Part shown: positions 43,378-51,132 of the stretch, piece after piece
Numbering within the stretch: position 1 is the stretch's first letter
Layout of the letters: each line of letters begins with the position of its first letter
The notes under the pieces: model-generated
Seen by the model: the letters and a program-made list of their open reading frames with translations, nothing else
What the model was told of the DNA's origin: nothing
Databases searched by the model: none
Assembly: GCA_900129675.1 (NCBI GenBank)
Contig: FSRD01000003.1
Span: 868,001-932,000, forward strand
From: Bradyrhizobium erythrophlei
GTDB taxonomy: Bacteria; Pseudomonadota; Alphaproteobacteria; Rhizobiales; Xanthobacteraceae
Length of the DNA stretch: 64,000 nt
Direction: 5' to 3'
Made by a program: the position numbers and the translations under genes

Positions 43378-43988
43378 TGATCGACCGCGAGGCTCGCAAA
43401 TTGCTGTTTGAAACGGTGGCGCAGCGTGTCATTGCCAGCGCCGAAGAATTGACTGATCTCGATCGAGCAATCGGCGACGGCGATCACGGGGTCAACATGC
43501 GTCGCGGCTTTGAAGCAGTGCTCGCGGCGGTTGATGAGCTGTCCGCGAAAAACCTCGGCGAATCCCTGAAGGGCGTCGGCACCACTCTCGTCATGAAAGT
43601 CGGCGGCGCATCAGGTCCGCTTTACGGCACGCTTTTCATGTCGCTCGGCAAGACGCTGGATGACGAGGTGACGTGTGAGCGGGTCGCCGATGCATTTGCC
43701 ACAGCCATCGATGCGGTCAGGGCGCGGGGCAAGTCCGATGTCGGGCAAAAGACCATGCTTGACGTGCTTTTTCCGGTGCTCGCAGTTCTGCGTGAAGGCG
43801 GCACAGAACTCCCGGTGCGCCTGAAGGCCGTAGCCAAGGCTGCATCCGAGGAGACTATACCAATGCGGGCGATTCGCGGGCGTGCGTCGTTTCTGGGCGA
43901 GCGCAGCGTAGGTCACATGGATCCGGGGGCACGGTCCTCGGCGCTGATCGTCGACGCGGTCGTAGACGTCATGGAAGGATTGGCATGA
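43374..43988 (+). CDS. dhaL: DhaL, ADP-binding subunit of PTS-dependent dihydroxyacetone kinase
   Basis: This 204-residue DhaL domain holds ADP permanently as a cofactor that is re-phosphorylated by DhaM. The Mg-binding aspartates are in LDRAIGDGDHGVNMRRGF (residues about 29-37), with the GKSDVGQKTMLD and GASFLGERSVGHMDPGA-like loops later. The gene overlaps the ABC ATPase and dhaM by four bases each. DhaK is separate and lies five genes downstream. Confidence 0.93.
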   Translation: MMIDREARKLLFETVAQRVIASAEELTDLDRAIGDGDHGVNMRRGFEAVLAAVDELSAKNLGESLKGVGTTLVMKVGGASGPLYGTLFMSLGKTLDDEVTCERVADAFATAIDAVRARGKSDVGQKTMLDVLFPVLAVLREGGTELPVRLKAVAKAASEETIPMRAIRGRASFLGERSVGHMDPGARSSALIVDAVVDVMEGLA

Positions 43989-44377
43989 GCGAAAATGTTG
44001 GAATCGTCATTGTCTCGCACTCGGCGGACGTAGCGCGGGGCACCGCGCTGATGGTCGAGCAAATGGTCGGCCGTGAAGTGCCGCTCGGCTGGTGCGGCGG
44101 CGATCCGGGCGGCGGGCTCGGCACCAGCGTCGAGGCGATCATGGCGGCGATCGAGCGGGCGTGGTCGGAGCGAGGCGTTGCCATTCTGGTCGACCTGGGC
44201 GGCGCTGAAACCAATAGCGAGATGGCGATCGAGATGTTGCCCGAGGAGCGCCGCGCCCGTGTCGTGGTTTGCAACGCGCCGGTTGTCGAGGGCGCCGTCA
44301 TGGCGGCGACCGAAGCGGCTTCGGGGGCTTCGCTTGAAGCGGTGCGTCAAACCGCCGAAGAACTGACGCCGGTCTGA
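43985..44377 (+). CDS. dhaM: DhaM, EIIA-mannose-type phosphoryl-transfer subunit
   Basis: This 130-residue protein contains only the EIIA domain. The phosphorylated histidine is H12 in VIVSHSADVARGTALM, and GGDPGGGLGTSVEAI matches DhaM. It passes phosphate from HPr to the ADP held by DhaL. In E. coli DhaM also carries HPr-like and EI-like domains; here those are separate genes directly downstream in the same order. Confidence 0.92.
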   Translation: MSENVGIVIVSHSADVARGTALMVEQMVGREVPLGWCGGDPGGGLGTSVEAIMAAIERAWSERGVAILVDLGGAETNSEMAIEMLPEERRARVVVCNAPVVEGAVMAATEAASGASLEAVRQTAEELTPV

Positions 44378-44392
44378 TGCAGGGCAAGGGTG

Positions 44393-44674
44393 ATGAATAA
44401 ACACAAGGCATCAGTGCTTATGCGGCATGAGGTGGGGCTCCATGCCCGCCCGTCGGTCAAGTTGACCAAGCTCGCAAAGGCGTTTGAATCGCGCATTGAC
44501 CTTGGCCTGTCGCCGGACGGTCCCTGGGTCGATGCCAAGAGCATCGTCAAGGTGATGGCGACCAGGGCACCAAAGGATTCGACGATTTATTTTCGCGCGG
44601 AGGGGGCCGATGCGAAGGCCGCGCTGGAGGCGCTCGTGACGCTTGTCGACGGAGATTTTCAGGATGGACGATAG
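44393..44674 (+). CDS. HPr, phosphocarrier protein
   Basis: This 93-residue HPr-family protein has the phospho-histidine H17 in RHEVGLHARPSVKL and the regulatory-site-like segment KSIVKVMA. It would relay phosphate from the Enzyme I encoded next to DhaM. Length and motif fit either sugar-type HPr or NPr; context points to a dedicated DHA role. The ATG at 44393 has an AGGGCAAGGG site upstream. Its end overlaps the ptsI start by 11 bases. Confidence 0.9.
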   Translation: MNKHKASVLMRHEVGLHARPSVKLTKLAKAFESRIDLGLSPDGPWVDAKSIVKVMATRAPKDSTIYFRAEGADAKAALEALVTLVDGDFQDGR

Positions 44675-46274
44675 AACGCACCGGGCTGCTCATCGCATCG
44701 AGGGGCGGTCCGCCGCACCTGGACTGGCGTTGGGACCGCTCGTGCGCCTGAGTTCGGTGCAACATGAAGTCCGTCAATACCGCTCTGCGGCGGAGGAGCA
44801 TCGGGCCCTTGTCGATGCGCTCGCGGCGTCGCAGGAAGACCTCGGCGCGCTCTCGCGCCAGGCGGGCGACGATGAAGCGGAAGCCATTCTTGCCTTCCAG
44901 ATGGCGTTGCTCGAGGACGACAGCCTTGTCGCGCCGGCGCTGGCGCGGATCGACGCCGGCGATGGCGCGGGTCAGGCCTGGAGCGCGGCGATCGATCCGG
45001 AAATCGCGTCGTATGATGCGGCCGAAGATCCCTATTTTCGAGCGCGCGCGTCTGATTTGCGCGATCTGCGCGATCGCGTGCTGCGGCATCTTGCAGGTGA
45101 GGCGGATCAGACCGTGCCATCGGGCGTCATCCTCGCCGCCGACGATATGCCGCCTTCCACCTTTCTTGCCACCGATTGGCGCGATGGCGGGTTGGTCTTG
45201 CGCCGCGGAAGCCCCAGCAGCCATGTTGCCATTCTCGCCAGGTCGCGCGGCGTCCCGATGATTGTTGGGGTAGACGTCGATCGTCTCGAACAGGGCATCG
45301 ACGCACTGCTCGATGCGGATGCCGGGCTTCTGATCGTCGATCCCGACACCAATATGCGAGCCGGCTTCAGTCTACGCCGCGCCGAGCAGTCGAAGGCTCG
45401 ACAGGCCGCGGCGTCATTCAGCGGTCCGGCGCTAACCGCGACCGGCGAATTGGTTAGGGTCATGATCAATGTGACCGGCCTTGCGGAGCTCGGCGTACGC
45501 GATCCTGCGGAGGTCGACGGAATCGGCTTGATGCGGACCGAGTTTCTGTTCCAGGCCCGTGAAAAACTCCCAACCGAGGAAGAGCAATATCGAATCTACA
45601 GGCGCATGCTTGAATGGGCAGCGGGTAAACCCGTGACGATCCGCACGCTCGACGCTGGCGGCGACAAGCCGATCGCAGGCTTGACGCAGCCTGGAGATAT
45701 GAACCCATTTCTGGGCGTGCGCGGTGTGCGGCTGTCGTTGCGGTACCCGGACGTCTTTCGCGCGCAGTTGCGAGCGTTGGCCCGTGCCGCCGTCGCGGGG
45801 AATCTCAAGGTGATGATTCCAATGATAACGGTGCCCGAGGAACTCGACCGCTGCCGCGCGCTGTTCGAGCAGGCCTGCGACGAATTGCGTCGCGAGGGTC
45901 AAAAAGCGCAGATGCCGCCGCTCGGCATGATGGTCGAGGTGCCGGCAGCGGCGCTGACCATCGAAGACTTCAACGCCGACTTCTTTTCCATCGGCAGCAA
46001 CGATCTCATCCAGTATGTGGCGGCAGCGAGCCGCGACGAACCGCAGCTCGCCGATCTCTCGCGTCCCTCGCGAGCGGTGTTCAACCTGATCCGGCATGTC
46101 GTGGACCATGCCAACCGCTCCGGCCGCGAAGCGAGCTTGTGCGGCGATCTGGCCGGCGATCCCGCGCAAGTCGCGGCCCTCCTGGATCAGGGCTTGCGGG
46201 TCCTTTCGGTGGCGCCGGGTGCGCTTGGCGCGGTCAAGGCGGCGATCGCCAATTATGCCGGCTCTGCCGCATGA
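44664..46274 (+). CDS. ptsI: Enzyme I, phosphoenolpyruvate-protein phosphotransferase
   Basis: This 536-residue full-length Enzyme I has the phospho-histidine H187 in PSSHVAILARSRGVP (E. coli H189), PEP-site segments RTLDAGGDKPIAG, NPFLGVRGVRLSL, EVPAAALTI and SIGSNDLIQYV, and the active cysteine C493 in SLCGDLAGD. It lacks an N-terminal GAF domain, so it is not the nitrogen-type EI. It should charge the HPr encoded just upstream. Confidence 0.94.
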   Translation: MDDRTHRAAHRIEGRSAAPGLALGPLVRLSSVQHEVRQYRSAAEEHRALVDALAASQEDLGALSRQAGDDEAEAILAFQMALLEDDSLVAPALARIDAGDGAGQAWSAAIDPEIASYDAAEDPYFRARASDLRDLRDRVLRHLAGEADQTVPSGVILAADDMPPSTFLATDWRDGGLVLRRGSPSSHVAILARSRGVPMIVGVDVDRLEQGIDALLDADAGLLIVDPDTNMRAGFSLRRAEQSKARQAAASFSGPALTATGELVRVMINVTGLAELGVRDPAEVDGIGLMRTEFLFQAREKLPTEEEQYRIYRRMLEWAAGKPVTIRTLDAGGDKPIAGLTQPGDMNPFLGVRGVRLSLRYPDVFRAQLRALARAAVAGNLKVMIPMITVPEELDRCRALFEQACDELRREGQKAQMPPLGMMVEVPAAALTIEDFNADFFSIGSNDLIQYVAAASRDEPQLADLSRPSRAVFNLIRHVVDHANRSGREASLCGDLAGDPAQVAALLDQGLRVLSVAPGALGAVKAAIANYAGSAA

Positions 46275-46690
46275 GCGCGGACGTAACGCCAGCGGCGTCG
46301 CAGGATCTGATCGCGGCCTACAAGGCCGTGCTTCGCGATGTGCTCGACCGGCGGCCGTCGGGCATGCGCCAGCGTTTGGCCGAAGCACTCGGCAAGAACC
46401 GCAGCTTCATCACGCAAATTGCCAACCCGGCCTATCAAACGCCGATCCCGGCACAGCATGTCCACGCCATCATTCAGGTCTGTCACTTCTCGGCGCAGGA
46501 GAGGGACCGCTTTCTCGAAGCCTATCACCGCGCGCATCCGCGCCGGCTCCTGCTTCTGAAGGAGCGCGAGCGCAGCCGACGGCTCACATTGATGCTGCCC
46601 GATCTCGGTTCAGAGCAGAAGAACCACAAGCTTGACTCGCTGTTGAGCGAGTTCGCGGAAAAGGTCGCACGGCTGATCGAGGACACCTGA
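46271..46690 (+). CDS. Helix-turn-helix-like protein of the dha operon
   Basis: This 139-residue protein starts at 46271 with an ATGA overlap to ptsI. The middle contains RQRLAEALGKNRSFITQI, which looks like the start of a helix-turn-helix, then a helix-rich segment (FSAQERDRFLEAYHRAHPRR) and a predicted helical tail (LDSLLSEFAEKVARLI). I do not recognise a family with certainty. Position between ptsI and dhaK suggests a regulator of the operon or a kinase-interacting factor. No sensor domain is visible. Confidence 0.65.
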   Translation: MSADVTPAASQDLIAAYKAVLRDVLDRRPSGMRQRLAEALGKNRSFITQIANPAYQTPIPAQHVHAIIQVCHFSAQERDRFLEAYHRAHPRRLLLLKERERSRRLTLMLPDLGSEQKNHKLDSLLSEFAEKVARLIEDT

Positions 46691-46724
46691 CGCCGAAGCG
46701 AAGCGCAAAACGGGGAGGGTTAGG

Positions 46725-47714
46725 ATGAAGAAGCTGATCAATGCCGTCGACGACGTGGTGACTGAAAGCCTTGCCGGATTCTGTGCGGCGCATTCCGACA
46801 TCGTGCGCATCGGCGAACAAGCACCGTTCGTGCAGCGCCGGCGTCTGACACAGGGCAAGGTTGCCCTGGTGTCGGGTGGCGGCTCCGGACACGAGCCGCT
46901 TCACGGCGGATTCGTCGGGCAGGGGATGCTGGATGCCGCATGTCCCGGTCAGGTGTTTACCTCGCCGACACCTGATCTTATCCTCGCCGCGGCTGAGGCT
47001 GCGGACACCGGTGGCGGCGTATTGTTCATCGTCAAGAATTATGAAGGCGACGTCATGAACTTCGACATGGCGCGCGAGATGTCCGGAAAATCGATTGCGA
47101 CCGTCGTTACCGATGACGATGTCGCGGTGGAGGCCTCGACTTTTTCGACGGGACGACGCGGCGTTGCCGGCACGCTGATCGTGGAAAAGATCGTAGGCGC
47201 GGCTGCCGAAGAGGGGCGCGACCTGGCTTCCCTGAAGGCGCTTGGCGACCGCGTCAACGCGGCCACCCGCTCGATCGGAATCGCGCTGACGAGTTGCACG
47301 GTTCCGGCCGCCGGCAAGCCAACCTTCGACATCGCCGAAGACGAAATGGAGATCGGGGTGGGCATCCATGGCGAGCCGGGGCGCCGCCGGGTGAAATTGA
47401 AGCCGGCTGCCGAGATAGCGGCCGAGATGGTCCATGCCATCACGGCTGATCTGGGCGAGCGCGCACGCGGCGAAGCCATCCTGTTGATCAACGGCTTTGG
47501 AGCGACGCCTTTGTCGGAACTCTATTTGATGTACGACGCCGTGCGCCAACGGCTCGAGCCAGCCGGTCTGATTGTGGCGCGATCGCTGGTGGGCAATTTC
47601 GTCACATCGCTCGACATGGCAGGTTGTTCAACGACCGTATCGATCCTCGATGACGAGATGAAGCGCCTCTGGGACGCACCGGTCCATACACCGGCTTTGC
47701 GTTGGGGAATGTAG
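46725..47714 (+). CDS. dhaK: DhaK, dihydroxyacetone-binding subunit of DHA kinase
   Basis: This 329-residue subunit binds dihydroxyacetone covalently through H215 in VGIHGEPGRRR (E. coli H218) while DhaL-ATP phosphorylates it. Other DhaK segments are LVSGGGSGHEPLHGGFVGQGMLDAA, VKNYEGDVMNFDMA and NGFGATPLSELYL. A GGGAGGG-type ribosome site precedes the ATG. It completes DhaKLM and ends the operon; product dihydroxyacetone phosphate would enter glycolysis. Confidence 0.95.
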   Translation: MKKLINAVDDVVTESLAGFCAAHSDIVRIGEQAPFVQRRRLTQGKVALVSGGGSGHEPLHGGFVGQGMLDAACPGQVFTSPTPDLILAAAEAADTGGGVLFIVKNYEGDVMNFDMAREMSGKSIATVVTDDDVAVEASTFSTGRRGVAGTLIVEKIVGAAAEEGRDLASLKALGDRVNAATRSIGIALTSCTVPAAGKPTFDIAEDEMEIGVGIHGEPGRRRVKLKPAAEIAAEMVHAITADLGERARGEAILLINGFGATPLSELYLMYDAVRQRLEPAGLIVARSLVGNFVTSLDMAGCSTTVSILDDEMKRLWDAPVHTPALRWGM

Positions 47715-47872
47715 CTTCCCGCCAAATACGCTCGGACCGTGTCCTCCCATGGCGCGGTCGTGGACCTTGCCCGTGCCAGGTAGCTTAGCTCGTCGCAAGC
47801 GATGGCGCACGCTGGACTCGGGTGCCGGGAGCTTTGTGGGGCTCAATTTAGTCCCCAAGTTGGGGGTTATTG

Positions 47873-47906
47873 CCCATTCCATGAGTATATGCTCTCATGG
47901 ATTGGG
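47873..47906. promoter_or_regulatory. Inverted repeat before the HAD-sorC genes, probable SorC operator
   Basis: CCCATTCCATGAG (47873-47885) and CTCATGGATTGGG (47894-47906) are reverse complements at 12 of 13 positions around TATATGCT. The centre GAGTATATGCTC resembles the palindrome TGAGCATATGCTCA before smoE, so one regulator may bind both. Confidence 0.6.
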
Positions 47907-47916
47907 AAAACTAGCG

Positions 47917-48582
47917 ATGTTCCGGCCCGATCTGATCATTTTCGACTGCGACGGCGTGCTGGTCGATAGCGAGATGCTGAGCTGCCGTTGCCTTTCGGAA
48001 GCGCTCGCGGGCTATGGCATCGATCTTGGCGTTGATCAGGCACTCGACCTGTTCCTCGGACGGAATCTGAGTGCGGTATTCGAATATTACGAAGCGTTGG
48101 GATGCACGATCCCTGAGCAATTTGCAGCCGAATTGAAAACGGAGGTTCGCACGGCGTTTGTTTCTTCACTTTGTGCGATTGAGGGGGTGAATTCGGTGCT
48201 GGCGGACTTGCAGATCCCGCATTGCGTTGCGTCGTCCAGCGATGTCGATCGGGTGGCGTTCTCGCTTTCCCTGACCGGCCTCGCGCCGCATTTCGACGCG
48301 CACCTCTATACCTCGCAGATGGTGAGGCGCGGCAAGCCGGCGCCCGATCTCTTCCTTTACGCAGCCGAAAGGATGCGGGCGGATCCGCGCCGCACCCTCG
48401 TGATCGAGGACAGCGTTAGCGGCGTCAGGGCCGGCAAGGCGGCCGGCATGACGGTTTGGGGATTTGTCGGAGGCAGCCACTATCAATGGCGTGACGGCAA
48501 AGCCATTCTCCGCGAAGCCGGGGCCGATCGCGTGTTCGGACGAATGGCTGATTTCTGGCGAACGGAACGGCAAGCAGACTGA
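47917..48582 (+). CDS. HAD-superfamily hydrolase (beta-phosphoglucomutase/phosphatase type)
   Basis: This 221-residue HAD-IA protein has motif I FDCDGVLVDSE (nucleophile near residue 10), motif II VASSSDVD, a lysine in RRGKPAPDLFLYAA and motif IV VIEDSVSGVRAG. It probably removes phosphate from a sugar or polyol phosphate. The start at 47917 gives a standard N-terminus; the frame upstream lacks family features. Its stop shares a base with the sorC start (TGATG), so it may adjust intermediates of the polyol pathway. Confidence 0.85.
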   Translation: MFRPDLIIFDCDGVLVDSEMLSCRCLSEALAGYGIDLGVDQALDLFLGRNLSAVFEYYEALGCTIPEQFAAELKTEVRTAFVSSLCAIEGVNSVLADLQIPHCVASSSDVDRVAFSLSLTGLAPHFDAHLYTSQMVRRGKPAPDLFLYAAERMRADPRRTLVIEDSVSGVRAGKAAGMTVWGFVGGSHYQWRDGKAILREAGADRVFGRMADFWRTERQAD

Positions 48583-49535
48583 TGGCAGCATCCGACAACG
48601 AGAAATCGCGTCTCGACGAAGCCGCGCGTGCGGGCTGGCTGTACTTCATCGCCGGCCACACCCAGGATGAAATCGCCAAGATGCTGCAGGTCTCGCGCGC
48701 CTCGGCCCAGCGCCTGGTTTCACTCTGCCTCGCCGAGCGCCTGATCACATTCCGGCTCGAGCATCCGATCGCGGCGTGCATGGAGTTAGCCGCGCAGCTC
48801 AAGGACTTGTTTCATCTCGCGTATTGCGAAGTGGTGCCGACCGACCCGGCTGCGCTGCTCTCGGCCGCCGGCATTGCCGAGCGCGCCGCCAACATCCTGG
48901 AAACGACGCTGCGCACCGAAAAGCCGACGATCGTGGCGCTTGGTACCGGCAGAGCGGTACGGGCTGCCGTTGAGCGTGTGTCCCCGATCGACTGCCCGAA
49001 CCACCAGATCGTGTCGCTGGTCGGAAATATCTCGGCCGACGGCTCGGCCAGCTTTTTCGACACCGTCGGCCGTCTCGCGGACCGGACCAAGGCGCGCCAT
49101 TATCCGATGCCGCTGCCGTTTCTGATGTCGTCCGAGCGCGAGCGCGACCAGATGCTCAAGATCGATCCGATCGCCAAGGTGAGGGCGGTCGCCGCCAAGG
49201 CCGACCTGCGCCTGGTCGGTGTGGGCCAGATGGATCAGCAGGCACAAGTCCATGTCGATGGTTTCGTCTCGCGCGAAGAACTGCTCGAGATGATGCGGCT
49301 CGGTGCCGTCGGCGAACTGACCGGCTGGGCATTCGACGCGGAGGGCCGCATCATCAACGGGGGGACCAACCTCCGTCTCACCAGCATTCCACCGCAGGTA
49401 CCGGCGCAGGCGCTGACCATCGGCGCGGCGGTCGGCCGTGCCAAGGTTTCGGCGATCAGGGCGGCGCTGAAGGGGCGGCTCCTCAACGGGCTGATCACCG
49501 ACGAGGCGACGGCAGGCGCCATCCTCAAGCCGTAG
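48582..49535 (+). CDS. SorC/DeoR-type sugar-binding transcriptional regulator
   Basis: This 317-residue regulator has an N-terminal helix-turn-helix (HTQDEIAKMLQVSRASAQRLVSL, about residues 25-47) and a C-terminal sugar-phosphate-binding domain (VALGTGRAVRAAVE, SLVGNISADGSASFF). It is followed 200 bases later by the smo-type importer and probably controls it and its own operon through the two related palindromes at 47873 and 49703. Confidence 0.9.
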   Translation: MAASDNEKSRLDEAARAGWLYFIAGHTQDEIAKMLQVSRASAQRLVSLCLAERLITFRLEHPIAACMELAAQLKDLFHLAYCEVVPTDPAALLSAAGIAERAANILETTLRTEKPTIVALGTGRAVRAAVERVSPIDCPNHQIVSLVGNISADGSASFFDTVGRLADRTKARHYPMPLPFLMSSERERDQMLKIDPIAKVRAVAAKADLRLVGVGQMDQQAQVHVDGFVSREELLEMMRLGAVGELTGWAFDAEGRIINGGTNLRLTSIPPQVPAQALTIGAAVGRAKVSAIRAALKGRLLNGLITDEATAGAILKP

Positions 49536-49661
49536 CGAACAAGCCGGTCCTTCAAGGCCGTCACGCCGGCGCGAGGGTACCCGCGGGCCGATCCGGCGCG
49601 TGCCCCGATTCGAGCATCTCCTCCAGCCCGCAGGTCCGGTGCCGAAGTGCGATTCCGATCC

Positions 49662-49690
49662 TTGACAACCCTGGGACTCGGTGTGAACAT
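49662..49690 (+). promoter_or_regulatory. Candidate sigma-70 promoter of the smo-type operon
   Basis: TTGACA (49662-49667) is followed after 17 bases by GAACAT (49685-49690); CATAAT at 49688 is an alternative -10 at 20 bases. The predicted start of transcription falls next to the palindrome at 49703. Confidence 0.5.
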
Positions 49691-49702
49691 AATTGCAAGG
49701 CG

Positions 49703-49716
49703 TGAGCATATGCTCA
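49703..49716. promoter_or_regulatory. Palindromic operator before smoE
   Basis: TGAGCATATGCTCA is a perfect 14-base palindrome, flanked by GGCG and CGCC offset by one base. It lies just after the candidate promoter, a position suited to repression, and resembles the centre of the repeat before the HAD gene. Confidence 0.6.
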
Positions 49717-49737
49717 ACGCCAATAAGGGAGGTTACC

Positions 49738-51051
49738 GTGAAGCACGTCCTCAGCGCCCTCCTGGGCGCGGCTACCTTGTTGGGTGCAGCCCCTTCCATC
49801 GCCCAGACAACACTGACCATCGCCACCGTGAACAATGGCGACATGATCCGGATGCAGGGGCTGACCAACGAATTCACCGCCAAAAACCCCGACATTTCCG
49901 TGAAGTGGGTGACCCTCGAAGAGAACGTCCTGCGCCAGCGCGTCACAACCGATATCGCGACCAAGGGCGGGCAGTTCGACGTGCTGACTATCGGCACCTA
50001 TGAGGTGCCGATCTGGGCCAAGAAGAACTGGCTCATTCCGCTCGACAATCTCGGAGCCGATTACGATACCGCGGACCTGCTGCCCAAGATCCGTGATGCC
50101 GTGTCGGTATCGGGCAAGCTCTATGCCGCGCCGTTCTACGGCGAGAGCTCGATGATGATGTATCGCACCGACCTGTTCCTGAAGGCCGGCTTGACGATGC
50201 CGGAAAAGCCGACCTGGGACTTCGTGATCGATGCGGCGAAGAAGCTCACCGACAAGTCGGCCGGCGTCTATGGCATCTGCCTGCGGGGCAAGGCGGGCTG
50301 GGGCGAGAACATGGCGTTCCTGACCGCGATGTCCAATTCGTTCGGCGCGCGCTGGTTCGATGAGAAATGGCAGCCGCAGTTCGACAAACCGGAGTGGAAG
50401 AAGACGCTCTCGACCTATGTCGACCTGATGAAGGCCGCAGGCCCTCCCGGCGCAAGCTCGAACGGTTTCAATGAAAACCTCGCGCTGTTCAACTCCGGCA
50501 AATGCGGGATGTGGATCGACGCTACGGTGGCGGCGTCCTTTGTCACCAACCCGAAGGATTCGACGGTTGCCGACAAGGTAGGCTTTGCGCTCGCGCCGAA
50601 TGCGGGCCTCGGCAAGAACGCCAATTGGCTGTGGGCATGGAACCTCGCCATCCCCGCGGGCTCGAAGAAGACCGCGGCTGCGGAAAAATTCATCGCCTGG
50701 GCGACCAGCAAGGACTACACCCAGCTCGTCGCCAAGAAGGAAGGGTGGGCCAACGTGCCGCCCGGCACCCGAACCTCGCTTTACCAGAATCCGGAATATC
50801 TGAAGGTCGCTCCCTTCGCCAAGCTGACGCTTGCGTCGATCGACGCCGCCGATCCGAACAAGCCGACCGTCCAGCCGGTGCCTTACGTCGGCGTGCAATA
50901 TGCGGCGATCCCGGAATTCCAGGGCATCGGCACCAGCGTCGGCCAGCAATTCTCGGCGGCGCTGTCGGGCTCCTCGACCGTCGATGCGGCGCTTGCTGCT
51001 GCGCAATCATCCACCGAACGCGAAATGAAGCGCGCCGGTTATATCAAGTAG
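49738..51051 (+). CDS. smoE: SmoE-like sorbitol/mannitol-type solute-binding protein
   Basis: This 437-residue binding protein has a signal peptide (VKHVLSALLGAATLLGAAPSIAQ). Its mature part is like polyol binders (TLTIATVNNGDMIRMQGLTNEF, MWIDATVAASFVTNP, KEGWANVPPGTRTSLY). I chose the GTG at 49738 because it follows GGGAGG and leaves a clean signal peptide; earlier ATGs fall inside the operator. It starts the importer genes smoEFGK. The true ligand (sorbitol, mannitol, arabitol or another polyol) cannot be read from the sequence. Confidence 0.88.
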   Translation: MKHVLSALLGAATLLGAAPSIAQTTLTIATVNNGDMIRMQGLTNEFTAKNPDISVKWVTLEENVLRQRVTTDIATKGGQFDVLTIGTYEVPIWAKKNWLIPLDNLGADYDTADLLPKIRDAVSVSGKLYAAPFYGESSMMMYRTDLFLKAGLTMPEKPTWDFVIDAAKKLTDKSAGVYGICLRGKAGWGENMAFLTAMSNSFGARWFDEKWQPQFDKPEWKKTLSTYVDLMKAAGPPGASSNGFNENLALFNSGKCGMWIDATVAASFVTNPKDSTVADKVGFALAPNAGLGKNANWLWAWNLAIPAGSKKTAAAEKFIAWATSKDYTQLVAKKEGWANVPPGTRTSLYQNPEYLKVAPFAKLTLASIDAADPNKPTVQPVPYVGVQYAAIPEFQGIGTSVGQQFSAALSGSSTVDAALAAAQSSTEREMKRAGYIK

Positions 51052-51068
51052 CGCGCCGCACCCATCCC

Positions 51069-51099
51069 GGCTGCCGTCAGGCAAGGACTGACGGCAGCC
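51069..51099 (+). terminator. Stem-loop between smoE and smoF
   Basis: GGCTGCCGTCAG (51069-51080) pairs perfectly with CTGACGGCAGCC (51088-51099) around a 7-base loop. No T-run follows. It probably stabilises smoE mRNA or attenuates downstream transcription. Confidence 0.6.
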
Positions 51100-51132
51100 A
51101 CATCTCCCTTCAAGCGATAACAGGAGGCGGCG

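Noticed and set aside
47855..47867. Short palindrome CCCCAAGTTGGGG before the HAD gene
   Set aside because: Six-base arms without a matching copy elsewhere in the window and no T-run; too little to assign.
49714..51006. Minus-strand open frame of 430 codons opposite smoE
   Set aside because: Antisense shadow of smoE with Arg/His/Asp-rich composition and no plausible start or ribosome site.
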